DNA of 64,000 bases from Bacillus pumilus (GTDB lineage: Bacteria > Bacillota > Bacilli > Bacillales > Bacillaceae): assembly GCF_900186955.1 (NCBI RefSeq), contig NZ_LT906438.1, positions 3,224,001-3,288,000 on the forward strand, read 5' to 3'. The position numbers were made by a program, and so were the translations under genes. Numbering within the stretch: the stretch's first letter is position 1; the number at the start of each line of letters is the position of its first letter. Positions 36,920 through 46,254 of this stretch are shown here, piece after piece. The notes beneath the pieces were generated by a model. It made no database searches. It was not told the origin of the DNA and saw only the letters and a list, made by a program, of their open reading frames with translations.

Positions 36920-38110
36920 ATGAGCAGCTCTTTATTGCTCTCCAATATTCATATTGTGACAAAGACTGAAATGATTGCAAACGGTTTTGTCGGTTTACGC
37001 GACGGCAAGATTGACTATATTTCAACAACACCACCGACAGGAAATTATGAAAAAGTATATATTTCCCGGGAAAACTTTTATTTACTTCCCGGAATGATTG
37101 ATATTCACATCCATGGCGGATATGGAGCAGATATGATGGATGCGACATCAGAAGCCATGAATACACTCGCTGACAACTTACCGTTAGAAGGAACGACAAG
37201 TTTTTTAGCCACAACCATCACTCAAAACCATCATGAGATAGAGCAAGCACTTAAAAATGTCGCCAAGTGGAAACAATACAATGAAGAACAAGCAGGCGTT
37301 CAGGCACAATGTTTAGGTATCCATCTTGAAGGTCCTTTTATTTCTAAAGATAAAGCAGGGGCACAGCCTGTTCAATGGATACAGCAGCCCGATCGCCCTC
37401 TTTTTGAAAAATGGTTGGATGCTTCTGAACGGCTTATTCGAATTGTCACGTTCGCACCTGAGGAAGACCCTGACTTTGCTTTTCTTTCCTTGTTGCAAGA
37501 AAAAAACATTATTCCTTCTATTGGACATACGAATGCCCATCATGACATGATTGAATTAGCAGCAAAGCATGGTGCACGCCATGTCACGCATCTTTATAAT
37601 GCACTGAGTTCGTTTCAGCATCGTGAACCAAACGCTGTAGGAGCTGCTCTTACAAACGAGGATCTCCATACTGAGCTGATTACGGATGGGATACACTCCC
37701 ACCCACTTTCCATCAAGCTTGCGTATTTGGCAAAAGGAAGTGATCGTTTAATGATGATCACAGACTCGATGCGCGCAAAAGGACTTGGAAATGGCACGTA
37801 TGAATTTGGGGGTCAAACAGTCACAGTGAGCGGCGAACAAGCTTTACTGGCAGATGGTACACTTGCAGGATCGATTCTGCGAATGAAAGATGGCGTCAAA
37901 CGGATGAAACAGATCACACATTGCGAATGGACAGAGATCGCAAAGATGACCTCAACTAATGCAGCCATTCAGCTAGGACTTGATCAGCAGCTTGGTTCGA
38001 TTGAAGTTGGAAAACAAGCAGACCTTGTGATCTGGGATGAGTCTGGTGAACTAATGATGACGATCTGCCATGGACAAATCGTCTTTGAGAAAAAGGAGGC
38101 CAACCACTAA
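36920..38110 (+). CDS. nagA: N-acetylglucosamine-6-phosphate deacetylase
   Basis: 396 residues from ATG 36920, with AAAGGGGG at good distance; equals B. subtilis NagA. Amidohydrolase fold: HIHGGYGADMMDA (metal His), HLEGPFIS (Glu ligand), IGHTNAHH and RHVTHLYNA. It deacetylates GlcNAc-6-P derived from wall turnover or chitin. Its stop overlaps the nagB start (TAATG). Confidence 0.97.
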   Translation: MSSSLLLSNIHIVTKTEMIANGFVGLRDGKIDYISTTPPTGNYEKVYISRENFYLLPGMIDIHIHGGYGADMMDATSEAMNTLADNLPLEGTTSFLATTITQNHHEIEQALKNVAKWKQYNEEQAGVQAQCLGIHLEGPFISKDKAGAQPVQWIQQPDRPLFEKWLDASERLIRIVTFAPEEDPDFAFLSLLQEKNIIPSIGHTNAHHDMIELAAKHGARHVTHLYNALSSFQHREPNAVGAALTNEDLHTELITDGIHSHPLSIKLAYLAKGSDRLMMITDSMRAKGLGNGTYEFGGQTVTVSGEQALLADGTLAGSILRMKDGVKRMKQITHCEWTEIAKMTSTNAAIQLGLDQQLGSIEVGKQADLVIWDESGELMMTICHGQIVFEKKEANH

Positions 38111-38835
38111 TGAACATCATTGAATTTGAAGATAAAGAACAATTAGGAAAAGAAGCAGCAGCCCTGATCGCGCGCACAATCGCTTCTAAACCAGATGCCG
38201 TACTCGGCCTGGCAACGGGCGGTACACCTCTTGATACGTATCAAGAGTTAATTCACCTTCATCAATCACAACAATTGTCTTTCAAACAAACAAAAACAGT
38301 CAATTTAGATGAATATGCAGGCCTTGATCCAGATCATGAAAATAGTTATATGACCTATATGAAACGTCATTTATTTGATCATATTGATCTTCCACAGGAT
38401 CAGTATTTTCTTCCAAATGGCGCTGCACCTGATTTAGAAAAAGAATGCTTAAGATATGATCAGCTCATTCAAGATATAGGCGGCATCGACCTTCAGCTTC
38501 TTGGAATCGGTCAAAATGGACATATTGGGTTTAACGAGCCCGGTACCCCATTTAACTCAAAGACTCATGTCGTGCAACTAGATGAAAACACACGGCAGGC
38601 CAATGCAAGATACTTTTCTTCTATTGATGAAGTGCCTACACATGCCATCACCATGGGCATTGCAAGCATTCTTTCTAGTAAAAAGATTCTCCTTCTTGCA
38701 TCAGGAAAATCAAAAGCGAAAGTGATACAATATTTAGAACAGACTGAGATACACCCAGACTTCCCAGCATCTGCTCTGAAACTTCATGAAGATGTGACGA
38801 TTTTGATTGATCGAGAAGCTGGTTCACTACGCTAA
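38110..38835 (+). CDS. nagB: Glucosamine-6-phosphate deaminase
   Basis: 241 residues. GLATGGTPLDTY (phosphate loop), NLDEYAGL (catalytic Asp), and LGIGQNGHIGFNEPG are all typical of NagB. It converts GlcN-6-P to fructose-6-P and ammonia, opposing GlmS. Translationally coupled to nagA. Confidence 0.98.
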   Translation: MNIIEFEDKEQLGKEAAALIARTIASKPDAVLGLATGGTPLDTYQELIHLHQSQQLSFKQTKTVNLDEYAGLDPDHENSYMTYMKRHLFDHIDLPQDQYFLPNGAAPDLEKECLRYDQLIQDIGGIDLQLLGIGQNGHIGFNEPGTPFNSKTHVVQLDENTRQANARYFSSIDEVPTHAITMGIASILSSKKILLLASGKSKAKVIQYLEQTEIHPDFPASALKLHEDVTILIDREAGSLR

Positions 38836-38859
38836 AGCTAAACACGAGAGGATTTTCAC

Positions 38860-39585
38860 ATGTTTATTGATAAGCAGTCACCTATTCCGATGTACCATCA
38901 GATTATGGAGAACTTGAAAAAACAGATTGAGGATGGAACATTAGCACCTGATACACTCATTCCTTCTGAAAGAGAATATGCCGAGCGCTTTGGTATAAGT
39001 CGAATGACTGTCAGACAAGCCTTATCGAACCTTGTGAACGAAGGATATTTGTATCGACAAAAAGGAAAAGGCACCTTTGTGAGTCGAAAAAAATTTGAAC
39101 AGCCGCTTCAAGGCTTAACAAGCTTTACAGAGGATATGCGTCAGCGTGGTCTTAAAGCTTCAAGCCAGCTGATTGATTTCACAAAAACCGTCTGTCCAGA
39201 TCACTTGCTGCCTGTCTTACAACTGTCAAATGGCGATGCTATATTTGAACTCAAACGGATACGCCTCGCAAATGATGAACCGATGGCGATTGAAACGAGC
39301 TATATCCCTGAAGCATTTGCAGGAGATTTAACAAGGGAACATTTAACTGGCTCTATATATGAATATATAGAGACTCAAACAGGCCTTACAATTGCTCATG
39401 CAAAACAAGAGCTTGAATCGAATGTGGCTTCAAATGAAGAAGCACATGTGCTGTCTATTTCAACAGGCGATCCCGTGCTCTCAATCGCAAGAACGACTTA
39501 TTTTCAGAATGATATTCCGTTTGAATATGTTCTTTCCGTTTATAGAGGAGATCGTTACAAGCTCATTCATACAATGGAAAGATAA
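38860..39585 (+). CDS. nagR: GntR/HutC-family repressor NagR
   Basis: 241 residues. An N-terminal GntR winged helix (IPSEREYAERFGISRMTVRQALSNLVNEGYLYRQKGKGTFV) is followed by a UTRA ligand domain (~85-240). NagR (YvoA) represses nagAB and the GlcNAc transporter, releasing on GlcN-6-P or GlcNAc-6-P. The palindrome at 36855-36870 is its likely target, so the operon is self-controlled. Confidence 0.96.
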   Translation: MFIDKQSPIPMYHQIMENLKKQIEDGTLAPDTLIPSEREYAERFGISRMTVRQALSNLVNEGYLYRQKGKGTFVSRKKFEQPLQGLTSFTEDMRQRGLKASSQLIDFTKTVCPDHLLPVLQLSNGDAIFELKRIRLANDEPMAIETSYIPEAFAGDLTREHLTGSIYEYIETQTGLTIAHAKQELESNVASNEEAHVLSISTGDPVLSIARTTYFQNDIPFEYVLSVYRGDRYKLIHTMER

Positions 39586-39616
39586 ACAGTGCCCTTATAA
39601 AAGGAGCACTGTTTTT
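39584..39616 (+). terminator. Terminator of nagABR
   Basis: AAACAGTGC...GCACTGTTTTT with an inner CCTT/AAGG extension. It spans the nagR stop, and the convergent yvnB ends inside it. Confidence 0.85.
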
Positions 39617-42600
39617 ATTTCCTAAGAAATGTTTCTTCACGATCATTTTTTGTATGGATTTTCCATATCGGTGAAATCGCTTTTCCTTGAAAACGATCTT
39701 TTGCTACGGTGTACCAATAATAGTCTTCGTTTGGCTTTAAGCCTTTCCACTCAAAGCTTGCTTTTTTGCCGCTTTTTACGCCGCGCGCCTCTCCTAACAA
39801 AACATTTGTGTACACATTGAGTTCAAAATAGTTGGTTTTGACAGATTTCATTTTCGGCGTCAAATCCACATCGATTGAAAATTCATCCTGATCTCCATAC
39901 GTTTTAGGATCGTAGAAATGCTCTTGATTCATGTAAGGTGAGTATGTCGTAAAATGAAGCTGGTTTTTTTCTTGATCGGCTGTTATCAATCGCATAAACC
40001 CTTGTCCACCTTCAGGCCCTGACTGATAATCGGCGAGTATTTGATATACTTTCCGGTCTACTTTACCATCCTTGTCATCGTCAAGCTCATCTACTTTCCT
40101 GCTCGCTCCGTGATAGTGACCGCTAAATACCGCCACTATATTGGGATGGCGTTTCACTACCTGGTGGAAGATGAGGTCGCCAATCGGACTGCGGTTGCCA
40201 CTGACCAACAAATACTCATGGAAATTTAAAATGACGATACGGTCTGGATGCTCAGAAATCACACGGTTCAACCAATCAATTTCATCTTGCTTAATCCCCC
40301 AGCCCATGTATACCATCATATAATCATTGCCACCGGCAGAGATGAGATCATAATGACCTCGATTGTTTTGATAGGATTCACCATAGTACGGTTTATTTGC
40401 AAAGCGTTTCTCACCGAAATATTTCCCATATTCCGCATAAAAACCGTCCTTATGTCGAACATCATGATTTCCTGCTAAAACACCATAAGGAATCTGATGC
40501 TCATCTAACACGCGCATAAACGTATCGGCTCGTTGCCATTGTTTATCTTTTGAATCATCCACAATGTCACCTGTATGGAACACATATTGAATGTTTAACT
40601 TTTCTCTCTGGTCTCTGATCCACTCGACCATTTGTTTAAAGATATGAGGATAGCTCTTTGCATAATATTGTGTGTCAGACATCCAAACCATCTTATATGG
40701 CTTTTGCGCTTTACTGATTTCATCCTGTACAAGCAAATCAAACGTATGATTCTTCATGTACTGTCTGACGGACAGCAGTCCTTTCAGGTAAAATTCCTTT
40801 TGATCCTTAGCAAAATGATGAGTAATTTTATCCCACTTTTCTTGCTGATGATTCCATGCATACATGGTCACCTTTCTCCCTGTCAATGAACTCCCTTTCC
40901 ATATCGCTTCGACGACATCCTTTTCACGTACATCTTGATGAACCTTGATTTGAAAACGATGATAGGGAAAACGATGTAAATCCTTCGTTTCAACTGACTT
41001 ACCATCAGCAAATGCAATGCGATTCCTTTCTTCATGAGAAAAGATCATTTCTCCTTTTTCGTTAAAGCTCTTTGGCGGTTCTGTCTCCGCTGCATATTTC
41101 AAAATGTTCATTGATGGATGCAACGATGTATATTGATACGCACGGTAAAAGGAATAATCCAGCTTATCATTCGTTGGGTCCTTGGTGAGCACAGTTTGCT
41201 TTGACGATTTCATTTTCGTCTTATCTGCTACACGCTCTGGTGGCTCAGGGTGTTCATGTACCGTCTTGAATTCCTTTTTCAACGTTGACATGTTTCCTGC
41301 GGCATCTTTTGCTTTAATTGTTAACGTGTGCTCCCCCGGGTTTAATTCGCTAGAGGACGTCTGGTATGGCAAGGAAATTGGCTTGCCATCTACATATGCT
41401 TTCATCTCTTCTATGCTACTCCAACGATCCGTTACCTTTGCTTTTAACGTAAAAGCTCCTTTATATGGATCCTTTGTTTGGACGTTGGTTTTAATTTTTG
41501 GACCCGTATTATCAACCATCACATGTACAGATGCATGCTCGTCTGATGTTTTGGCCTCAATCAGGTGCGGCCCCTCTTTCAACCTTCTTGTATCCCACTT
41601 CATAAACGTTGAAACATAAGCTTCTTTTGGTATTTCAAATTGAAATGTTCTGACCTTTTTGGCGTTACCGCTGTCTCCCATTCTCCATTCTTTTTCCGGC
41701 TTTGCATTGATTGGAGGAATTTGAGTTCCATTCGATAAAATCATTCGGACGTTTTTTAGTTCAAAATCATCGTGATTCTCACCAGGCAACCGATCAACTG
41801 GAGAAGATTTTGTTCCTGCATGGAAGGAGATCGATTGGAGACCTGCTTTTTTCATCTCTGCTTCTGGTATTGGCATTGTATAGGTACGATACACTTTTGT
41901 CGAATCATCAAAAATAGAAAGTAAGTGCTTACCTATGGACACACCATTTTTAAAATATAAATTTGTCCCTTTGACATCAAATGCAATATATGGATCTGCT
42001 TCAAGGGCAGAAAACACTTGCTGATTCCGCTTTCCATCTATCAATAATTCAATGCTTTTTTTCTGATCAGACGTTGCTTTTAATGGAAATAATCCTGAAA
42101 CCGTATCTCCTTCTTCTACATTGAATCGAAGGCCATGAGCTTTGCTAACTTGCTCCACATCAATCATTTTTTTCATCGTCATTGCTGTATTTTCACCGTC
42201 TGACGCTTCAAGCTGATATTCCAATTGTTCTTTACCAATCAACTCAGGTGAGTAAATAATATGATGAAATAATCGGTCGTTATGATCTTTTTGAAGCAGT
42301 ATTTCCTTAAAATCATCTTTCCGATTTGTTTGATAGCGAAGCTTGACGGTTTTGACGACCTGATCATCCTGTACATCTGCTTTAATCTCTATGCTTTCAG
42401 TTGGTTTCACTGGTTTCCTCACTGTCATATCTTCAATCACAGGTTTATGGATATCTTGAGAAATTTCTTTTTTCTCAGATGGAATTTGTGCTTTTAGCAC
42501 TTTGCCAGGCGTAGGCTCTTCTTCAATTTTCGAGATTAGCTTCATTTGCGAAGTACCGTCCATTGGATATTTGAACAGCAAAGATTTATGCTCACTAAAC

Positions 42601-43472
42601 CATGAAGGCTTTAAGCGAAATGCTGCTGAAGAAATCTCCTCCCCTATATTCGTTGTAATGGAAACAAGACGAGATTTAGAGTTGGAAAGCCCTTTGCTTT
42701 CGATGACAGATACATGCTCTCCCTCTTTTAATTGACTTTTGTACATGGCATTGAAGTCCGCTACAGTTAAATGCTCCTGTCCTTTTTTCCTCAGCCAGAA
42801 AACATACGGTTTTCCAGGTGAAAGAGTGACTGGATTTGTGTGAAAGGAATACACATCATCCATTTCGGTTCCTTGTGCAGGATTGCGGTAGCGAAGCTGA
42901 TAATGTTTAAGAGAGATAGGCTCATGTGTTGTGTTATATACCTCAATAAATTCAAATGCATCTTTGCCTTTGCGATTTTTTGAATTGACAACAATTTCTG
43001 TGATGACTAAGTCCGGAATGCGCGAAAGATCCTCTTCAAATCCATTTAAGTGGACAGATTGTTCTGCCGTTTTGATCACGGACTTTTGCGTAAGAAACTC
43101 TGTATAGTAACGAACGGTTGAATTCCATAATTGATCTGGCGGAATTTTCGCTGTAAATTCTGGCTTCATACCTGGCAGCCGTTCCATTGGGATCAAACGG
43201 TACCCTAGCTCATCACTTTGTTTATAATACAAGTTCGCAGACAAAATTTGTTCCGGATCCGTAATCGACGCACGAAAATGGAGATCACGGCTTTTTTCCC
43301 CTAGAACTGGACGGACATCCACATGAAAGGGATCAAAGATAAAAGGAGAAAAAGGCTTGTCCGGTATATTGACCTGTGTTTGAATAAAAGGCCCTGCTGA
43401 AGCAGGCTGATTGAAACAAAAAAGAATGATAAAAAAACATAAAAGCATGATTTGTCTGCTCACGTTCACCAT
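39615..43472 (-). CDS. yvnB: Secreted multidomain metallophosphoesterase YvnB
   Basis: 1285 residues, as long as B. subtilis YvnB. A signal peptide ends near PASAGPF. Residues ~140-260 include a lamin-tail-like domain (VITEIVVNSKNRKGKDAFEFIEVYN), then several beta-sandwich segments. The calcineurin-type phosphoesterase is at ~925-1150, with MSDTQYY (near 931), GDIVDDS (near 968), GNHD (near 1001) and GHYHG (near 1118). The last ~80 residues look like a fibronectin/purple-phosphatase-like domain. It probably cleaves phosphoesters outside the cell; the substrate is unknown. AGGGAGG precedes ATG 43472. Confidence 0.9.
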   Translation of the reverse strand: MVNVSRQIMLLCFFIILFCFNQPASAGPFIQTQVNIPDKPFSPFIFDPFHVDVRPVLGEKSRDLHFRASITDPEQILSANLYYKQSDELGYRLIPMERLPGMKPEFTAKIPPDQLWNSTVRYYTEFLTQKSVIKTAEQSVHLNGFEEDLSRIPDLVITEIVVNSKNRKGKDAFEFIEVYNTTHEPISLKHYQLRYRNPAQGTEMDDVYSFHTNPVTLSPGKPYVFWLRKKGQEHLTVADFNAMYKSQLKEGEHVSVIESKGLSNSKSRLVSITTNIGEEISSAAFRLKPSWFSEHKSLLFKYPMDGTSQMKLISKIEEEPTPGKVLKAQIPSEKKEISQDIHKPVIEDMTVRKPVKPTESIEIKADVQDDQVVKTVKLRYQTNRKDDFKEILLQKDHNDRLFHHIIYSPELIGKEQLEYQLEASDGENTAMTMKKMIDVEQVSKAHGLRFNVEEGDTVSGLFPLKATSDQKKSIELLIDGKRNQQVFSALEADPYIAFDVKGTNLYFKNGVSIGKHLLSIFDDSTKVYRTYTMPIPEAEMKKAGLQSISFHAGTKSSPVDRLPGENHDDFELKNVRMILSNGTQIPPINAKPEKEWRMGDSGNAKKVRTFQFEIPKEAYVSTFMKWDTRRLKEGPHLIEAKTSDEHASVHVMVDNTGPKIKTNVQTKDPYKGAFTLKAKVTDRWSSIEEMKAYVDGKPISLPYQTSSSELNPGEHTLTIKAKDAAGNMSTLKKEFKTVHEHPEPPERVADKTKMKSSKQTVLTKDPTNDKLDYSFYRAYQYTSLHPSMNILKYAAETEPPKSFNEKGEMIFSHEERNRIAFADGKSVETKDLHRFPYHRFQIKVHQDVREKDVVEAIWKGSSLTGRKVTMYAWNHQQEKWDKITHHFAKDQKEFYLKGLLSVRQYMKNHTFDLLVQDEISKAQKPYKMVWMSDTQYYAKSYPHIFKQMVEWIRDQREKLNIQYVFHTGDIVDDSKDKQWQRADTFMRVLDEHQIPYGVLAGNHDVRHKDGFYAEYGKYFGEKRFANKPYYGESYQNNRGHYDLISAGGNDYMMVYMGWGIKQDEIDWLNRVISEHPDRIVILNFHEYLLVSGNRSPIGDLIFHQVVKRHPNIVAVFSGHYHGASRKVDELDDDKDGKVDRKVYQILADYQSGPEGGQGFMRLITADQEKNQLHFTTYSPYMNQEHFYDPKTYGDQDEFSIDVDLTPKMKSVKTNYFELNVYTNVLLGEARGVKSGKKASFEWKGLKPNEDYYWYTVAKDRFQGKAISPIWKIHTKNDREETFLRK

Positions 43473-43556
43473 CGTGCACCGCCTCCCTTCGGATATTGTG
43501 TCTCCTGAAGGAAGTTTTTATGTCAGATGAAACGGAGAAACGATACAAAATGGGTC

Positions 43557-43588
43557 AAAAAAAACCGTTAGCTTTTTTTCGCTAACGG
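43557..43588 (-). terminator. Terminator of yvlABCD
   Basis: Minus strand CCGTTAGC-GAAAAAAA-GCTAACGG followed by eight T, overlapping the 3' end of yvlD. Confidence 0.88.
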
Positions 43589-43954
43589 CTCCACAATTCC
43601 TTTTTGTATCAACAGATGGAAAATGGATAAGATGACAGCCATCCAAATGGCCGTTCCAAACCCATCAATATTAAAACTATCGCCCATAAAACTTGATGTC
43701 ATCATAAGTGTGATGGCATTAATCACAAATAAGAACAATCCTAGTGTAAGAACGGTTACTGGAAGCGTTAAAATGATCAAAAACGGCTTCACTAAAATAT
43801 TGAGCAAGGATAAAATGATACTTGCCACAATGGCTGCGCCAAACCCTTCAATATATACGCTCCCAAGCCCTGGCAGAATGCCTGAATCAAAATATCCAGC
43901 AATGACGATTAAAAGTAATGCATTGACTAAAATACTGACGATCCATCTAAGCAT
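43568..43954 (-). CDS. yvlD: Phage holin family 4-like membrane protein YvlD
   Basis: 128 residues, about four membrane helices, PF04020-type (MLRWIVSILVNALLLIVIAGYF at the start). Function is unknown; the family is kept with PspC-type genes. It starts at the base after the yvlC stop. Last gene of the SigW-type operon. Confidence 0.9.
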   Translation of the reverse strand: MLRWIVSILVNALLLIVIAGYFDSGILPGLGSVYIEGFGAAIVASIILSLLNILVKPFLIILTLPVTVLTLGLFLFVINAITLMMTSSFMGDSFNIDGFGTAIWMAVILSIFHLLIQKGIVEPLAKKS

Positions 43955-44149
43955 TTAGTTAGTGCCTTCTTCCGGAACAACAAAATACCAGATGAAGTAA
44001 ACCAAGAAAATCGGCATAAATGCTGTCATAAATCCGATGATGACCGTTAAAATGCGAAGCAGAGATGCATCGACCCTTAAGTATTCGGCAAGTCCACCAA
44101 CAACACCCGCTATTTTTTTATCTGTTGCTGAACGATAAAGCTTCTTCAT
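43955..44149 (-). CDS. yvlC: PspC-domain membrane protein YvlC
   Basis: 64 residues. [34 protein letters not shown] is the PspC domain: a short amphipathic N-terminus, then one long hydrophobic helix. PspC proteins take part in envelope stress responses, often holding PspA-like proteins at the membrane. Six bases downstream of yvlB. Confidence 0.93.
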   Translation of the reverse strand: MKKLYRSATDKKIAGVVGGLAEYLRVDASLLRILTVIIGFMTAFMPIFLVYFIWYFVVPEEGTN

Positions 44150-44155
44150 GTAGAA

Positions 44156-45247
44156 TCACTCCTTGTCTGATTGGTGCTTTACTTGTATTGAACCTGTTTT
44201 TGTTTCTGCAAAAATGGATATACTGTTCACTGCCTGTTGGTTGGCTTTGATCATTTTCTCTTTTTGTAATGTCTCATTTTTCTCTTTAATCATCTCTGCA
44301 TCAAGCAAATCGTGAGAAATAGACCCAAGATTGCTTTTCAGCTCAGCGGTCACTGCACAAGCACGCGGGATCTGGACGTCCACACTGCCTGTTGTCGTTT
44401 TCGCATAAATGGAACGGCACTTCTCATCCGACAGCTGAACAGCAATGTTTCCGTTAAAGCTTTGGGCATCAATTGACTCACTTTTCCCGCGCAGGTCAAT
44501 AAGCCCATTAATGGTTTCTACTTCAATCATACCACACTCGTGATCCGCCAGTTTAATTTGTCCGTTTGCTGTTTCAATTCCAACCTTTTCCGCCTGTAAA
44601 GAGGCAAAAGAGACAACACCATTGGTGGTTTTCGCAGTAAGTTCTTTTGTCTTTAGCTTTTCCCCGCGGATCGGACCATTAAACAGCTTAACCTTGATTT
44701 TATCGTATTGGATACGTGGCACATATAAAGTGACATTGACTTTCATTGTCTTCTTTTCGGTCCGGATAAAAAATTTATCCCCTTCGAGGCCGCAGTCCAA
44801 TTGATTGAGAAATTGCTGTCTTGCCTGCTCTCCGTCTTCTGCACGGTAGATTTTCGCATGGCATTCTGCTCGAATATCACCATCGTCCCAAGGCATCACA
44901 TTGAGACTGCCGTTCGCCAATTGAATATCTAAATGAGAGAGCGAAGCGTCTTTGAACTGAAAAATGTGCTCAACGTCGATCGACTGTCCAAAGTTCAAAT
45001 CAAGATCTACGTCTTTCACCTTTTTCACCGCAGAATCTAACCAGCCAAACAACTTTGCACCAAGATTTTCTGTACCAGTTCCTTTGCTCTCCGTGCCTGC
45101 TTTTTCTTCATGAAAGGTGTGATCAACCGTTGATTTTTCTAATGAAACAGACGGATTTCCCTCCAGTTTTTCAAGCAGCGTAATCGCTTCTTTTGCAGAT
45201 AATGTCCCGTCTTCTACTAATTTTAAAATGCGTTCTTTTTCATTCAT
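44156..45247 (-). CDS. yvlB: DUF4097 beta-helix protein YvlB
   Basis: 363 residues. The N-terminal ~40 residues form a SHOCT-like helix pair (ERILKLVEDGTLSAKEAITLLEKLEG). Residues ~100-360 form the DUF4097 repetitive beta structure (LTAKTTNGVVSFASLQAEKVGIETANGQIKL). It has no signal peptide. Related LiaX-type proteins sense or respond to envelope damage. Third from the end of yvlABCD. Confidence 0.88.
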   Translation of the reverse strand: MNEKERILKLVEDGTLSAKEAITLLEKLEGNPSVSLEKSTVDHTFHEEKAGTESKGTGTENLGAKLFGWLDSAVKKVKDVDLDLNFGQSIDVEHIFQFKDASLSHLDIQLANGSLNVMPWDDGDIRAECHAKIYRAEDGEQARQQFLNQLDCGLEGDKFFIRTEKKTMKVNVTLYVPRIQYDKIKVKLFNGPIRGEKLKTKELTAKTTNGVVSFASLQAEKVGIETANGQIKLADHECGMIEVETINGLIDLRGKSESIDAQSFNGNIAVQLSDEKCRSIYAKTTTGSVDVQIPRACAVTAELKSNLGSISHDLLDAEMIKEKNETLQKEKMIKANQQAVNSISIFAETKTGSIQVKHQSDKE

Positions 45248-45259
45248 ACAAAGCCCCTC

Positions 45260-45595
45260 CTACGATTTGATGGATTGAAGTACTTTAATACCTTGAATGA
45301 TATTCCAAATGACAGAGATCAAAAAGCCAATAGCGACTAAAAAGGACAAGATGAGCATCGTGATCACTGGCATGAGTGAGTCACTTGCCTGTGTCGACAA
45401 TAAAAATGGGATAGACCCAAAAACCAGCAACACGCACGCTGCGACTGGCAAAACATGTGACCATAATGCTCGCAACGCGTGCCGTTTCGGTTCCTTTTGG
45501 TCGACTACAAAATATGCCACGATCGGTACAATAAACGGCATAAAAAATACACTGAAATAACAAATTGATGCAATGATCGACTGATCTCTATTCAT
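45260..45595 (-). CDS. yvlA: DUF4870-like membrane protein YvlA
   Basis: 111 residues from ATG 45595, with AAGGAG nine bases upstream. It has three predicted helices (IIASICYFSVFFMPFIVPIVAYFV; VLPVAACVLLVFGSIPFLL; ITMLILSFLVAIGFLISVIW). First gene of the yvlABCD operon, read from the SigW-type promoter at 45635-45663. Function unknown beyond envelope stress. Confidence 0.88.
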   Translation of the reverse strand: MNRDQSIIASICYFSVFFMPFIVPIVAYFVVDQKEPKRHALRALWSHVLPVAACVLLVFGSIPFLLSTQASDSLMPVITMLILSFLVAIGFLISVIWNIIQGIKVLQSIKS

Positions 45596-45634
45596 ATATA
45601 TTCGCTCCTTCATGATGAAAATTCCTTTCTAACT

Positions 45635-45663
45635 CATACGTTTATTGCGTATCAAAAGTTTCA
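45635..45663 (-). promoter_or_regulatory. SigW-type ECF promoter of yvlABCD
   Basis: TGAAAC (45663-45658), 17-bp spacer, CGTATG (45640-45635) on the minus strand, matching TGAAAC-N16/17-CGTA. B. subtilis yvlABCD is in the SigW regulon. The 5' end lies 40 bp upstream of yvlA. Confidence 0.85.
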
Positions 45664-45792
45664 AAATCATTCGATTTACATATGACCTTAGACACAAATT
45701 ACATCTTTTTGCACCTAAGTGTAGATTCTTCACGGATTACCCTTTAAAATATGTTGAAAAGATGGTGATTATCATTATAGGGGGTAATTATT

Positions 45793-46023
45793 TTGACAGA
45801 TCATCATAATACTAACCACACGGCTCAAACGCTTTTAGACCTTATACAGAAACAAAAAAGCATGAACAGCGATATGATCAGGGAGCTTGAGACCATTCAT
45901 CCGTCTCATCCACAGTATGGTGATATCCGTTATTTAAAAGTACTGCTCGACAGCAGCAGCACGCATATTTTAAAGGATTTAACGCAGCTCAGTCATTTAA
46001 TGCCAAAGGAAGATGCGCAATAA
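45793..46023 (+). CDS. yvkN: Small conserved protein YvkN
   Basis: 76 residues, starting at TTG 45793 with AGGGGG eight bases upstream. Hydrophilic and predicted all-helical (TAQTLLDLIQKQKSMNSDM, DIRYLKVLLDSSSTHILKDL). It has no recognisable domain; it matches YvkN by position, size and sequence feel. Lies between the divergent yvl operon and convergent uvrA. Confidence 0.8.
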   Translation: MTDHHNTNHTAQTLLDLIQKQKSMNSDMIRELETIHPSHPQYGDIRYLKVLLDSSSTHILKDLTQLSHLMPKEDAQ

Positions 46024-46027
46024 AAGG

Positions 46028-46050
46028 AAAACCCCTCTTAACGAGGGGTT
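46028..46050 (+). terminator. Terminator hairpin of yvkN, left copy
   Basis: AACCCCTC-TTAAC-GAGGGGTT just after the yvkN stop, but followed by CAGATTG instead of a T run. An almost identical hairpin with a full T run lies at 46229-46254. Confidence 0.7.
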
Positions 46051-46059
46051 CAGATTGTT

Positions 46060-46105
46060 GACAAAGGGCTAAAATGATCTTGATTTTAGCCCTTTGTCTT
46101 CTTTT
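46060..46105 (+). terminator. Second hairpin between yvkN and repeat copy B
   Basis: GACAAAGGGCTAAAAT (46060-46075) and ATTTTAGCCCTTTGTC (46083-46098) form a perfect 16-bp stem, followed by TTCTTTT. It abuts the left end of the dispersed repeat. Confidence 0.85.
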
Positions 46106-46230
46106 CAGCGTGATAGAAAACCTTTGAAGTCTAGAAAGAGCGAGCACTGGCGCAGCAGAGCGAATTTAACATTCGTGAGCACCAGCGCGCAGACCTGACA
46201 ACGAATGCGAGGGTTTGTCTACACGCTGAA
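46104..46230. repeat. Dispersed intergenic repeat, copy B (127 bp)
   Basis: Begins TTCAGCGTGATAGAAAACC and ends GGGTTTGTCTACACGCTGAA; the first and last nine bases are perfect inverted complements (TTCAGCGTG). The outer ~30 bp on each side match copy A at 5409-5520, and the core shares AGCAGAGCGAATT. Copy B has extra inner symmetry (CGAAT/ATTCG). No coding frame. Confidence 0.85.
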
Positions 46231-46254
46231 ACCCCTCTTAACGAGGGTTTTTTT
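46229..46254 (+). terminator. Terminator, right copy, at uvrA 3' end
   Basis: AAACCCCTCTTAACGAGGG followed by seven T. The first 19 bases are identical to 46029-46047 on the other side of the repeat. Confidence 0.85.

Noticed and set aside
45762..45778. Fur-like sequence TGATTATCATTATAG before yvkN
   Set aside because: Three mismatches in the 7-1-7 frame, in an AT-rich region; the gene has no iron link.
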